Shown in pieces: positions 1 to 7,422 of a DNA stretch of 8,669 nucleotides (position 1 is its first letter; each line of letters begins with the position of its first letter). The stretch comes from Betaproteobacteria bacterium. GTDB lineage: Bacteria; Pseudomonadota; Gammaproteobacteria; Burkholderiales; Rhodocyclaceae. The notes beneath the pieces were generated by a model. The model had not been told where the DNA came from, made no database searches, and saw nothing but the letters and a program-made list of their open reading frames with translations. The stretch covers positions 1 to 8,669 of the forward strand of contig JAPTVL010000367.1 of assembly GCA_028065725.1 (NCBI GenBank). The letters run 5' to 3'. The translations under genes were made by a program, and so were the position numbers.

Positions 1-108
1 GCGCTTACGGCTGACGACAAGATAACGGTATCCCTGGGAAACGAGCCAGGCGAGGTTCGCCTCGCTCGCGATGCCGGCATCCATCACGACGAGGCTTCCG
101 TGGGGGGC
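1..108 (-). mobile_element. IS1634/IS4-type transposase, internal fragment
   Basis: The minus strand reads in frame from 102 to the window edge as 34 residues, containing VVMDAGIASEANLAWL and GYRYLVVSRKR. This matches, from memory, the stretch around the second catalytic Asp of the DDE domain in IS1634-like (IS4 superfamily) transposases, where a strand ending in D-A-G is followed by an N-x-x-W-L helix and G-Y-R-Y-L-V-V. The match fades upstream of about 108 (…APHGS), so the element is broken there, 33 bases past the stop of the GNAT-like gene. Whether the rest of the transposase survives beyond position 1 cannot be seen. The break may mark one edge of a moved or rearranged segment that carries the operon. 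Confidence 0.75.
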
Positions 109-141
109 ATGATTTATTTGTAGGGTAGCGCTTAGGGTCGA

Positions 142-1278
142 TCATAATTTCAGCTTCCTCATGATGGGCACGCCGACGGTGAGCAACAGTCGACCGAGTA
201 GGCGCCAAACATGCCGTTGCTTGGCTGACAGATGACCGACGTAGACCAAGCTGTATTCGACCTCTGGCTGGCCGCCGCGCATGCGCTTGAAATGGGCAGC
301 ACCGGCGCTCATATTGAGCAGGCAGCGTCGGCTCGCTGCTTCCTCCAAGCTGATCTGCGATATTAGACGGTACAGACCCAACTTTTGCGGTAGGGCTGTG
401 TTGTAGCCGACTACTGGGGTAGTGACGATGTGCTCGTTGGCGAACCAGCCAAGCACTGCGTCAATTTGACCCTCGGGCGACCGCAACGCGATCAGCTTCA
501 GCCAGCCGTCGCGCTGACCGGCACGCAGCCAGTTGGCGCTGAAGTGCGGGTTTAGCGGACAGTACTTTTCAAGGTAGAGCAGGTTGTAAAGATACTCAAT
601 GCGCGGGTAGTCGGCGTCGGCGAGCTCGTCGCCCGGCACCTGGATGTAGTGGGTACGGGCCATTAACCGCGCATCATTGCGGCTGTCGCGGCGGTGCAGG
701 TAGGCTGAGTTCGGGCCATTACTCCCGTCGAATAGGTAGACTTGGCGGCTGGGAATGGACAGGTAACCGAGCGCCTCCAGGCGATCTATAAGGCCAGGAT
801 TGCTGTGGCGGTTGAGCGAGCGGAAGCAGATGGCATGGTCTGGGTAGGCCTCTATCAAGAGATGGGTGATTTCAGGTAGGTCAGCGCCGCCCCAGTCGGG
901 CGGATAGAGGTTGGTAGAGAGTAGCCAGTTGTTGACTTGGACGATGCGATCGATGCGCGCGCGTTCCAGCCAGCCGCCGATGCGCAGGAGCAGATGCCGT
1001 AAAGGCCAAGCTAGCCAGGGACGGCCCAATTGTCCGATCTCGTAGTAGGCATAGCCGGTGTAGGCAGTGAGTGGCGACACCACGTAGCTATTGTCGATGC
1101 GCTCGTTGCCATCATTGATAGTCACAGGCAGTAAGTGATCCCTTGTATCGAGCAGACACATACGGGTGACGACGTTACCGATGGTGCTGGCCGCGTGGCG
1201 CACGTAGGCGAGCGCCTTGGTGTCGTGTTCGGATCGACCAGCGGTGGCGTCGATCCAATTGGGGTCGAGCAACCTCAC
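142..1278 (-). CDS. GNAT/FemAB-like acyltransferase, last operon gene
   Basis: A 378-residue protein of unknown substrate. The open frame extends upstream to 1629, but that part lies over the ATP-grasp gene. I chose the GTG at 1278 (fM-RLLDPNW), which shares GTGA with the upstream stop. The C-terminal half (about 225-350) looks like an acyl-CoA N-acyltransferase of the FemAB/BioF2 kind: a strand with LKLIALRSPEG, then IDAVLGWFANEHIVTTPVVGYN, then a helix and the LNMSAGAAHFKRMRGG stretch, where such folds carry the acyl-donor site. The N-terminal half may be a second, degenerate GNAT-like lobe. The end (about 354-378, HVWRLLGRLLLTVGV then IMRKLKL) is hydrophobic and basic and could touch the membrane. 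No Shine-Dalgarno is obvious before the GTG, so translation probably depends on coupling to the ATP-grasp gene. By context it would transfer an acyl group made or activated by the upstream enzymes. The fold call is moderate; the function is inference. Confidence 0.75.
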   Translation of the reverse strand: MRLLDPNWIDATAGRSEHDTKALAYVRHAASTIGNVVTRMCLLDTRDHLLPVTINDGNERIDNSYVVSPLTAYTGYAYYEIGQLGRPWLAWPLRHLLLRIGGWLERARIDRIVQVNNWLLSTNLYPPDWGGADLPEITHLLIEAYPDHAICFRSLNRHSNPGLIDRLEALGYLSIPSRQVYLFDGSNGPNSAYLHRRDSRNDARLMARTHYIQVPGDELADADYPRIEYLYNLLYLEKYCPLNPHFSANWLRAGQRDGWLKLIALRSPEGQIDAVLGWFANEHIVTTPVVGYNTALPQKLGLYRLISQISLEEAASRRCLLNMSAGAAHFKRMRGGQPEVEYSLVYVGHLSAKQRHVWRLLGRLLLTVGVPIMRKLKL

Positions 1279-2414
1279 GAGGCGGCATCCAGCGGCTGGC
1301 CGTTCCATTCGCAGTCGGCGGTGGCTGCGGCCAGCAGGCCGCAGTGGCGGGTGGCGGCGCGTCCGATAATTTCCAGCAGGGCGGGGATCTGCGCTGGCAG
1401 CGGACGACGATCCCCGGGTCGGGCGACGATGTCGCGAGCTAACCAGTAGTCGCGCCAGAACTGGCCGTCGAATATATGTTTGTGCGCCGCGAACAAGAGC
1501 ATGGCCAGGGCTACTTGGCGCGGTTCCGGCGTTGGCTTCAGTACGCCCTCCCGGCCTAGCAAGGCATCGACTAATGCTTTTGGTTGGTCGTCGAACAGGT
1601 GCACGCCACTGGTCGCGCGCGGATTGCACTCGATAGCGTGGCAGCCATCCAGCGTTTCTATGTAGTCAAAGGCGACTTGACCGGTGTATCCGCTTTCGGC
1701 ACCGAAGCGTTCGAGAAATGTGCGGATCGGTGCCGGATCGGTTGGCTCGAACCAGATGCCGGAGCCTCGCCCAACGCGGTAGCGCGGGTGGTAGCAAGCG
1801 TGCGCGGTGAGGCGGCCATCGATAAGAAGGCTGAAGCTGCAATGCTCGCGGCCGGTAACGTAGCGCTGTGCTACCCACGGTTGTTCAGGAGTTGGATGGA
1901 TAGCGCGTAGTTGTTCCGGCTTGGGTCGGAGCAGGATGCGGTTGGCAAAGCGGGAGTAGGCAGGCTTGAATACCCACTCGGCAGCCGCGTCGATGAACTG
2001 GGCGAAGTCCGCTGCCGATTCCAATATATGTGTCTCAGGCGCTTGAGTTTCCCAGCTCCGGATCATTTCCGCAAAACGCCCTTTGTGGTGCAGTCTGTGC
2101 ATCAATTCGAAGTCGACGGTCATTACCTTGCAGGGAATCCGCTCGCGGCCGTGGGCGAGATAGAAGGATTCCTCACAGGTTGGCAGGACAAGATCGATGC
2201 CGCGCTCGACCACTGCTGCGCGCAGCGCTTCGATCCAGCCCGCCGGATCGGGAACCGCTTCGGGCAGGCGCAGGTAGCCGTGTACGCTGGTGCTGAAACG
2301 GGTCACTGGCCAGAGCAGAGAATCGCCGGCAGTGACATGCCAGCCGGCGGCGTGGAAAGCCCGCGCCCATTCTAGGCAGGCAGGTGCGCGCGCCCCCAGT
2401 ATCAAAACGCGCAT
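1275..2414 (-). CDS. ATP-grasp domain ligase
   Basis: A 379-residue ATP-grasp protein. These enzymes activate a carboxylate as an acyl-phosphate and join it to an amine or thiol. Visible parts: an N-terminal pre-ATP-grasp Rossmann-like start (MRVLILGARAPACLEWARAF); the nucleotide-binding Lys150 in WVFKPAYSR; the hinge strand PWVAQRYVTGRE (about 179-190); a QVAFDY strand (246-251); and the Mg-binding IECNPRATSG motif (261-270; Glu262, Asn264, Arg266). The ATG at 2414 has GAGG seven bases upstream and overlaps the 3' end of the adenylating-enzyme gene by 13 bases. It ends in a GTGA overlap with the GNAT-like gene. The substrate cannot be read from the sequence. Beside an acyl-adenylating enzyme and an acyltransferase, an amide-forming role on an acyl product is plausible. 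The family is secure; the role is inferred. Confidence 0.88.
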   Translation of the reverse strand: MRVLILGARAPACLEWARAFHAAGWHVTAGDSLLWPVTRFSTSVHGYLRLPEAVPDPAGWIEALRAAVVERGIDLVLPTCEESFYLAHGRERIPCKVMTVDFELMHRLHHKGRFAEMIRSWETQAPETHILESAADFAQFIDAAAEWVFKPAYSRFANRILLRPKPEQLRAIHPTPEQPWVAQRYVTGREHCSFSLLIDGRLTAHACYHPRYRVGRGSGIWFEPTDPAPIRTFLERFGAESGYTGQVAFDYIETLDGCHAIECNPRATSGVHLFDDQPKALVDALLGREGVLKPTPEPRQVALAMLLFAAHKHIFDGQFWRDYWLARDIVARPGDRRPLPAQIPALLEIIGRAATRHCGLLAAATADCEWNGQPLDAAS

Positions 2415-3748
2415 ATCAGTTCCTCTGGGGCATTTTGCAGTCGCACGCGACGCCGCTTCGCCCCTGCCGCCATCGCCTGCCAGTCTGTAAAGGCGAGCGT
2501 CGGCGTTGCTACACCGAGGACTTTCCAGAGCGTGTCGAGTTCGGCTCTGACACGCTCAACGGCAACTTTGCGATCGCCCTCCACAAGCAAGCCTACGGTC
2601 ATGCACATGCCATCCTGGATGAGATTGAACTCGGACACTGCCTGGCTGGCGAATAGCATGGCGCGACGGATAAGGTCTGGGTAAATGGCTACGGCTTTGC
2701 CCGTATCGTGCGCCGGCAGCCAGAGCACTTCGTCGGATCGACCTTCAATGGCGGCGATGGCACGCTCTGCACGGCCACAGGGGCACGCTTGCTCTGCTAC
2801 CCGTAGTACGTCGTTAAGACGGTAGCGGACGATCAGTTGGGTCTCACGCGTGAAGTCAGTGACGATGGGCTGGAAACGGGTGCGGCCCGTATCTAGCCAG
2901 TACGGTTCGATGTGTATGAAGCTCTCGTTGAGGTGGAGTGTTCCGTGCTCACAGGTGTAGCCGAGGAAACCTTCGGTGGCCTGATAAAGCTGGTGGGTAG
3001 CCACTCCGAAAGCGGCGCGTACCGCCTCACGGTCACGATCTTCCAGCACCTCAGCTACGGAGATGACGCGGCTCGGTGCGATGGTTAAGCGCCCAGCGCA
3101 AGCCTCGACGGCTAGCGCGCGCAGCAATGAGGGTGGCCCTACCAGCACGTCCGGTTGGTTCCGATTGAGGCTCGGCACGGCCTGTTCAGCACCGAGCATA
3201 AGGTCATGGAAAGTGAAATTAATGCGCCGGCTATTTAGCGTGGTGTAAAGGTTGCTGTTGGCGCGCAGGAAAAAGGCGATACGCAACGGCGGTTGCCAGG
3301 GCGACAGCAGGCGGACGAGTAGGTGTTGCGGCAGGGCGCGGCCAAGCAGAATGCCGGCCCAGCGCAGGCGCTCGATCGGGTTTGCCAGGAACACACCCCG
3401 ATTCCCGGAGGTTCCACTCGATAGGCCCACAGTGAGGTCGCCGAGTAAGGGCGCAAAATCACGCGTCGTCTCGGCCTTAAAGCCTACCTTGAAGGCATCG
3501 TCAAGGTGAACACCGCGCGTGTTGTGGGCCGCGAAGTCACCCATCATGGTCGCTTTGTCCATGATGGGTAGGTCTGCCAGCACGTCGACCTTTAGGTTGC
3601 GGTAGTAAGATGCGCGAGGCAACACCTCGCGCATGAAGTGGTAAAGACGAGCCTGCTGCCAGGCTTCAAGCTTCATGCGGTCGCGAAAATTGAGCGTCCA
3701 GCGGGTTCTTGCAAAATGGGCCGCCATGGCTAGGGCGTCAGGAATCAT
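2402..3748 (-). CDS. adenylate-forming enzyme, PaaK / F390-synthetase-like
   Basis: A 448-residue member of the ANL adenylating superfamily. It resembles the clade often annotated as coenzyme F390 synthetase-related and is probably unrelated to F420 chemistry in this setting. It should activate a carboxylic acid as an acyl-AMP, then pass it to CoA or another acceptor. Visible motifs: the Gly/Ser/Thr phosphate loop LSSGTSGNRGVF (109-120); YQATEG (255-260), equivalent to the A5 motif; VRYRLNDV (308-315), with the ribose-binding Asp near 313; GRSDEVLWL near 337-345; and a basic C-terminal stretch KRRRVRLQN from 431, where the catalytic Lys of the family lies. Cys266 with CPCG at 322-325 recalls the cysteine sites of PaaK-like proteins. 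The start at 3748 has CAGGAG seven bases upstream and overlaps the hydrolase gene by 11 bases. In the olefin pathway OleC, also an ANL enzyme, makes a beta-lactone from a beta-hydroxy acid; this protein may act on the same type of intermediate. Confidence 0.88.
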   Translation of the reverse strand: MIPDALAMAAHFARTRWTLNFRDRMKLEAWQQARLYHFMREVLPRASYYRNLKVDVLADLPIMDKATMMGDFAAHNTRGVHLDDAFKVGFKAETTRDFAPLLGDLTVGLSSGTSGNRGVFLANPIERLRWAGILLGRALPQHLLVRLLSPWQPPLRIAFFLRANSNLYTTLNSRRINFTFHDLMLGAEQAVPSLNRNQPDVLVGPPSLLRALAVEACAGRLTIAPSRVISVAEVLEDRDREAVRAAFGVATHQLYQATEGFLGYTCEHGTLHLNESFIHIEPYWLDTGRTRFQPIVTDFTRETQLIVRYRLNDVLRVAEQACPCGRAERAIAAIEGRSDEVLWLPAHDTGKAVAIYPDLIRRAMLFASQAVSEFNLIQDGMCMTVGLLVEGDRKVAVERVRAELDTLWKVLGVATPTLAFTDWQAMAAGAKRRRVRLQNAPEELICAF

Positions 3749-4586
3749 CGCGAAACTCCTGCCAGGCGGCAGTGCAATGCGAAGGCAGCATGGCGACGAC
3801 TGTTTCGCGTCGGGCGATGCAGGAAAGTCCGTTGAAGGTTTCGACGAAATGGCGCCGCTGGGCGTTTACGTGGAGGGCTAGGCGAGAAGGTAACCGGCCA
3901 TCGCGCAGGGCCGGTAGGGACCAGCAGGCGTCGGCGACCAAGAACGTTGGACGACCATGCGCATCTGGGATGAAGAGGCCGAGCTGACCGAGGCTGTGGC
4001 CGGGCAACGGCACACCCAACAAGCTGCTGTCACCTAGTAGGTCGAATCCTATCTCGAACGGTGCCAGCCAGTCCGGCAAGTTGCGCTTTGGGCAGGCGTC
4101 GGCGTCGGCGACACGTTCCAGGTAGTCGCCCGGTAGCAGATTCGGAAGATGGCCGCCAAAAGTGGCTCGCCATCGTTTGCCGGCCAGCGCGGTGAAGTGT
4201 TCGGTATCAGCGCTCAACGCGATGAAGCGGGCGTTGGGAAAGTCGCGCAGACCAGCGATGTGGTCGCCGTGATAGTGGGAGACGATCACTGTGCCAATGT
4301 CGCTCGGTGAGAGGCCGAAGCCAGCTAGCTGGGTTTGCAGGATTTCGGCCGCTGGCAGTTCGACCGGGAGGGCGACGCGGTAGAGACGTTCCGGCCAGGC
4401 GTCGGTGGCAGCGAAGAAATGTCCGGCGTAGCCGGTGTCATAGAGTAACCAACCGCGTTCGGGATGACGGATCAGACCGCAAAGGGCCGGGAATTCCACC
4501 GGCGTCCAACGGCCGCCCCGCGCGGACATGCATTCAAGATGGCGGCACGCGCCGACGCGCAGTAGTTGCAGGCTGACTGCAGTCAT
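3738..4586 (-). CDS. metallo-beta-lactamase-fold hydrolase
   Basis: A 282-residue MBL-fold hydrolase from the ATG at 4586, which forms an ATGA overlap with the SDR stop and has GGGAG eight bases upstream. An ATG 21 bases earlier would also be in frame but lies deeper inside the SDR gene. The zinc motif HxHxDH is SHYHGDHIAG (His104, His106, Asp108, His109). Further expected ligands are His197 in LPGHSLGQLGLF, Asp219 in FLVADACW and His270 in MLPSHC. The front strand YDTGYA (49-54) is also typical. This arrangement is shared by lactonases such as AHL lactonases, and by glyoxalase-II-like and thioesterase-like members. No signal peptide is seen, so it should be cytoplasmic. In this operon it may open a lactone or cleave an acyl thioester. 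It takes the place that the alpha/beta-hydrolase OleB holds in ole clusters, though the fold is unrelated. Confidence 0.9.
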   Translation of the reverse strand: MTAVSLQLLRVGACRHLECMSARGGRWTPVEFPALCGLIRHPERGWLLYDTGYAGHFFAATDAWPERLYRVALPVELPAAEILQTQLAGFGLSPSDIGTVIVSHYHGDHIAGLRDFPNARFIALSADTEHFTALAGKRWRATFGGHLPNLLPGDYLERVADADACPKRNLPDWLAPFEIGFDLLGDSSLLGVPLPGHSLGQLGLFIPDAHGRPTFLVADACWSLPALRDGRLPSRLALHVNAQRRHFVETFNGLSCIARRETVVAMLPSHCTAAWQEFRDDS

Positions 4587-5581
4587 GTCTGATACTCCCG
4601 CCACCAATTGGCATGGCGGCGGATGCCTTCGTCAATGGATACCGTCGGTCGCCAGCCAAGTTCGTCGCGTAACGCCGAAATATCCAACGTCTGGCTGAAG
4701 GCCAGCACGCCAGCGCTATAGCGTGTTAGTGATGGTTCCCTACCACTGCCGACACGCGCGGAGAACTCTAGGGCATGCGCGAACAGTTCGACCAGTGCCC
4801 AGGGCACCTTACGAGTACGTAGTGGCAGACCGAATTCGCGCGCCATCACGGAGAGCACGTCGAGGAGTTCGCGTGGTTCGCCGTTGCTCACATTGTAGAT
4901 GCTGACGGCACGCGGCAGTGGATTGGTAAGTGCTAACCACGCCGCATCGACAGCGTTGTCGATGTAGGTGAGGTCGAGCTGAATATCGCCACTGCGCATG
5001 ATCGGAATCGGTCCCTTGGTCATTACGCGCAGGATGCGCGGCACTAGGGTCTTGTCCCAGGGGCCAAATAGGGCGCGTGGGCGCAGGATGGCAACCTCGG
5101 GAAGCCCTGCCTGCTTTACCAACGCTTCGGCGGCCAGCTTGGTGCGCACGTAGTCGTTAGCTGGCACTGGCAGATCGGCATCTTCGCGAATGGCTAGGCT
5201 GTCGGCGAAGCCAAAGTACAGGCTAGGTGTCGAGATGTGCACCAACCTACGCACGCTGTTAGCGCGACAGACGGCGAGCACCTCAGTGGTACTGACGACG
5301 TTTGCGCGCCGGAAATCCTCATAACGCCCCCAAGGGGACGACAGGGCCGCGCAGTGGACGATGGCATCGGCGTTGTGGGCGGTTTCGGCGAGAATACGTT
5401 GTGCATCCGCGCCGCCGTGTTCAAGCGCTTGCCAGCGCACCGGCGCAGGGGAGTGGCGGATCACGTCGGCGGCGGCCTTGGTGTTGCGGCCGGTGAAGAC
5501 CACGTCGCTGCCCTCGGCGGCGGCGCGCCAGACCAAGTGACGACCGAGGAAGCCTGTGCCACCGGTGACGACCAGCTTCAT
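4583..5581 (-). CDS. NAD(P)-dependent extended SDR, 3beta-HSD/epimerase type (OleD-like)
   Basis: A 332-residue extended short-chain dehydrogenase/reductase. The N-terminal Rossmann motif is VTGGTGFLG (5-13). Arg32 in FTGRN lies near the end of the second strand, which may favour NADP. The active site shows the YxxxK pair Tyr144/Lys148 in NDYVRTKLAAE, with a Ser/Thr in HISTPSLYFG (115-124). LRPRALFGP and the C-terminal LGWRPTVSIDEGI are usual for the 3beta-HSD/sugar-epimerase group, and the length fits. The start at 5581 shares one base with the synthase stop (TGATG) and has GGAG five bases upstream. The neighbouring ketosynthase-like gene suggests it reduces a beta-keto acid or thioester to the beta-hydroxy form, as OleD does. 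A sugar or steroid substrate is less likely given the context. Confidence 0.88.
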   Translation of the reverse strand: MKLVVTGGTGFLGRHLVWRAAAEGSDVVFTGRNTKAAADVIRHSPAPVRWQALEHGGADAQRILAETAHNADAIVHCAALSSPWGRYEDFRRANVVSTTEVLAVCRANSVRRLVHISTPSLYFGFADSLAIREDADLPVPANDYVRTKLAAEALVKQAGLPEVAILRPRALFGPWDKTLVPRILRVMTKGPIPIMRSGDIQLDLTYIDNAVDAAWLALTNPLPRAVSIYNVSNGEPRELLDVLSVMAREFGLPLRTRKVPWALVELFAHALEFSARVGSGREPSLTRYSAGVLAFSQTLDISALRDELGWRPTVSIDEGIRRHANWWREYQT

Positions 5582-6594
5582 CAGTACTCCATCACCACGC
5601 CGCCCAACGACAGTCCGGCACCGGTGCCTAACAGTAACAGGTGCTGGCCTCGCTGGATGCGGCCGTCGCGAATGGCAATGTCAAGTGCGGTGGGCAGAGA
5701 AGCGGCGACTTGGTTGCCGTGGTCGGCGAAGATGTCGATCACCTTGTCGTGGGCGAACCCAAGTCGCTTAGTAAGGTGCGACATGGCGAGGTGGCTGGCC
5801 TGATGTGGCACGATCCAGTCGAGTTGGTTGCGGGTGAGGCCGGCACGTGTCAACAAACGCTCGACGAAGGCGGGTAGATGGGCGGCGGCAAGTTTGAATA
5901 CGCCCTTGCCGTCCATCCGAAACTTGGCCAGTTCGTCGAACGACTGATTGATGCGCGTCGGGTGGTAGCGACTGCCACCGGCCAAGATATGGCAGAGATC
6001 GACTCCTTCCGAAAGTGTGTTTAGTTCGGCGGCGAGCAGGCGCGAACGGCCATCGATACTGGGGCCAAGCACGGCGGCGGCGGCGCCGTCACCGAAGATT
6101 GCGCTAGTTTCCACCGAACTCCAGTCAAGACCGCAAGAGGCAATGTCGGCGGCCACGACCAGCACGCATCGGTAACGGCCGGCGATGATGGGCCACGCGA
6201 GGGTGTCGAGCGCCGCCAGAAATCCGAGGCAGGAGGCATTGACGTCGAAGGCGGGGATGGCTCGTGCCGACAGGCCAAGCTCGCGGTGGATCAACGCGGC
6301 GTTGCAGGGCATACCCTGATCCATAGTGCCGCTGGCTGCGACTAGGCAGTCGATGTCGGCGAGCGTGAGGCCAGCTGCATCGAGCGCCCGGCGGGCGGCT
6401 TCGGCGGCGAGCTTAGCGGCGGTTTCATCACGCCTGGCGAAATGACGTTGGCGCACGCCTCCCGCCTGCTCAATGGTGCCCGGGAGATAGTTCAAGCGTC
6501 GATCTAGCTCCGCGCTTGTAATCACGTCCGTTGGCAAGGCATGGCCTGTGCCGAGCAGGCTAACTGGGCGTATTTCAGTGGAACAGACGATCAT
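5581..6594 (-). CDS. 3-oxoacyl-ACP synthase III (FabH)-like enzyme
   Basis: A 337-residue thiolase-fold condensing enzyme of the ketosynthase III group. The catalytic triad is visible: Cys122 in DVNASCLGFL, His264 in IVPHQASHLAM, and Asn294 in DHGNQVAASLP. The glycine-rich end GTGAGLSLGGVV is typical, as is FGDGAAAAVLG (167-177). The N-terminal VSLLGTGHALP fits the first strand of FabH. It should form an acyl-enzyme on Cys122 and either condense it with a second acyl thioester or transfer it to another nucleophile. Twenty-six residues before the Cys, where OleA has its catalytic Glu117, this protein has Pro96 within MDQGMPCNA; by this ungapped count it looks more FabH-like than OleA-like. The start at 6594 overlaps the regulator gene by 20 bases and has only a weak upstream AGGCG. 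The family is secure; the substrate is unknown. Confidence 0.92.
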   Translation of the reverse strand: MIVCSTEIRPVSLLGTGHALPTDVITSAELDRRLNYLPGTIEQAGGVRQRHFARRDETAAKLAAEAARRALDAAGLTLADIDCLVAASGTMDQGMPCNAALIHRELGLSARAIPAFDVNASCLGFLAALDTLAWPIIAGRYRCVLVVAADIASCGLDWSSVETSAIFGDGAAAAVLGPSIDGRSRLLAAELNTLSEGVDLCHILAGGSRYHPTRINQSFDELAKFRMDGKGVFKLAAAHLPAFVERLLTRAGLTRNQLDWIVPHQASHLAMSHLTKRLGFAHDKVIDIFADHGNQVAASLPTALDIAIRDGRIQRGQHLLLLGTGAGLSLGGVVMEY

Positions 6595-7351
6595 GTTGTA
6601 GTGGTGTTCGCCTGGGTTGACAGTCGCCGCAGTCGGGCGAAATGGGGGGCTCCCAATCGCGCAAGGCGAGCAGTATGGCTGTACCTTGCCGCTCGCCGAT
6701 GGCGGCGTGCACGCTTTCGTCGTGTAGTGAGGCGAACCGCTTGCGTAGTTTGCGCAACCGGGTAATGAACTTTATGTGTGCTTCCGTCGTGGGCATGCCG
6801 TGCACGAAATATACTGATGCGTCATCGGCATCGAAGTTACTGGTAAGGGAATCGTCGCGGCCACGACTGGTGAAATACTGTTCGATGGGGCCGCACGGCA
6901 GCCACTCGAAGTCTCGTGTGATGTTGATGTGGATGCGATTGCCCGGTAACAGGTCGATCAATCGCATGCGATCAAGACGCAACCGGCAGCGCAGGCACTC
7001 CGCCTCGTCGAGCCGGCAACGTCCGACGATGTCGGCCATGCGCCAGTGGTTAAGCGCGTAAGTGGCGACAAGCAGCAACTTCGGGTCTGAAACCAGTTCC
7101 GCCTCCTGCTTTTCATCGAGGCGGCTCAGGCGTGGCGTACTGGCGGTCGCGGCCTGGGTGAGTTCGGCCAATCTCATGTCGAGCAGATCGCACAACTCGA
7201 CCAAGCGGTTGAGCGAGAGATTATCGGTCGAAAACAGTCGTTTCACGATCACCTCGGAAAGCTCCATTGCCACCGCAACATCGCAGTATGTGAGCCCGCG
7301 TGCCTTAAGTTGCGATTTCACAGTGACGAGCAGTTTCTGAAGTTCTGTCAT
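6575..7351 (-). CDS. XRE-type helix-turn-helix regulator, first operon gene
   Basis: A 258-residue protein. Residues about 5-65 form a Cro/C1-type HTH (LKARGLTYCDVAVAMELSE, then VIVKRLFSTDNLSLNRLVEL and CDLLDMRLAEL). The rest (about 80-230) is a conserved-looking domain of unknown function with RLIDLLPGNRIHINITRDF and WLPCGPIEQYF. I associate this pattern with a group of proteobacterial XRE regulators but cannot name a ligand. There are Cys pairs at RCRLDEAECLRCRL and near the C-terminus (DCGDC); metal or redox sensing is possible but unproven. It overlaps the synthase gene by 20 bases and lies in the same direction, so it probably controls its own operon. No good Shine-Dalgarno precedes the ATG at 7351. 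The upstream DNA is mobile-element debris, so the original promoter may have been replaced. Confidence 0.8.
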   Translation of the reverse strand: MTELQKLLVTVKSQLKARGLTYCDVAVAMELSEVIVKRLFSTDNLSLNRLVELCDLLDMRLAELTQAATASTPRLSRLDEKQEAELVSDPKLLLVATYALNHWRMADIVGRCRLDEAECLRCRLRLDRMRLIDLLPGNRIHINITRDFEWLPCGPIEQYFTSRGRDDSLTSNFDADDASVYFVHGMPTTEAHIKFITRLRKLRKRFASLHDESVHAAIGERQGTAILLALRDWEPPISPDCGDCQPRRTPLQHDRLFH

Positions 7352-7356
7352 AGTTA

Positions 7357-7369
7357 TGGATCGTATCCA
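7357..7369. promoter_or_regulatory. short inverted repeat before the regulator start
   Basis: TGGAT-cgt-ATCCA is a perfect 5-base inverted repeat ending 6 bases from the regulator start codon. XRE proteins often bind such dyads at their own promoters, so it could be an autoregulatory operator. At this size it could also be chance. I see no convincing -35/-10 pair next to it. Confidence 0.2.
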
Positions 7370-7422
7370 AAGGTTCGCAGAAAGTCTGGCTCATTGCGGC
7401 CGCTATAGCAAGAAATGAACAT

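Noticed and set aside
5..208. 67-residue minus-strand open frame at the left edge
   Set aside because: It is in a different frame from both the transposase fragment and the GNAT-like gene, with an Arg/Pro-rich translation typical of a shadow frame.
1279..1629. N-terminal extension of the GNAT-like open frame up to 1629
   Set aside because: It lies entirely over the well-supported ATP-grasp gene and has a low-complexity, Arg/Pro-rich translation. The GTG at 1278 gives a clean operon overlap.
4587..4607. Seven-residue longer start for the MBL-fold gene
   Set aside because: The ATG at 4586 forms the usual ATGA overlap and has a better placed Shine-Dalgarno. The longer form is not excluded.
7356..7418. 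20-codon plus-strand frame starting MDRIQRFAES
   Set aside because: Too short, no recognised family, and not in frame with the glyoxalase end; no support beyond being open.
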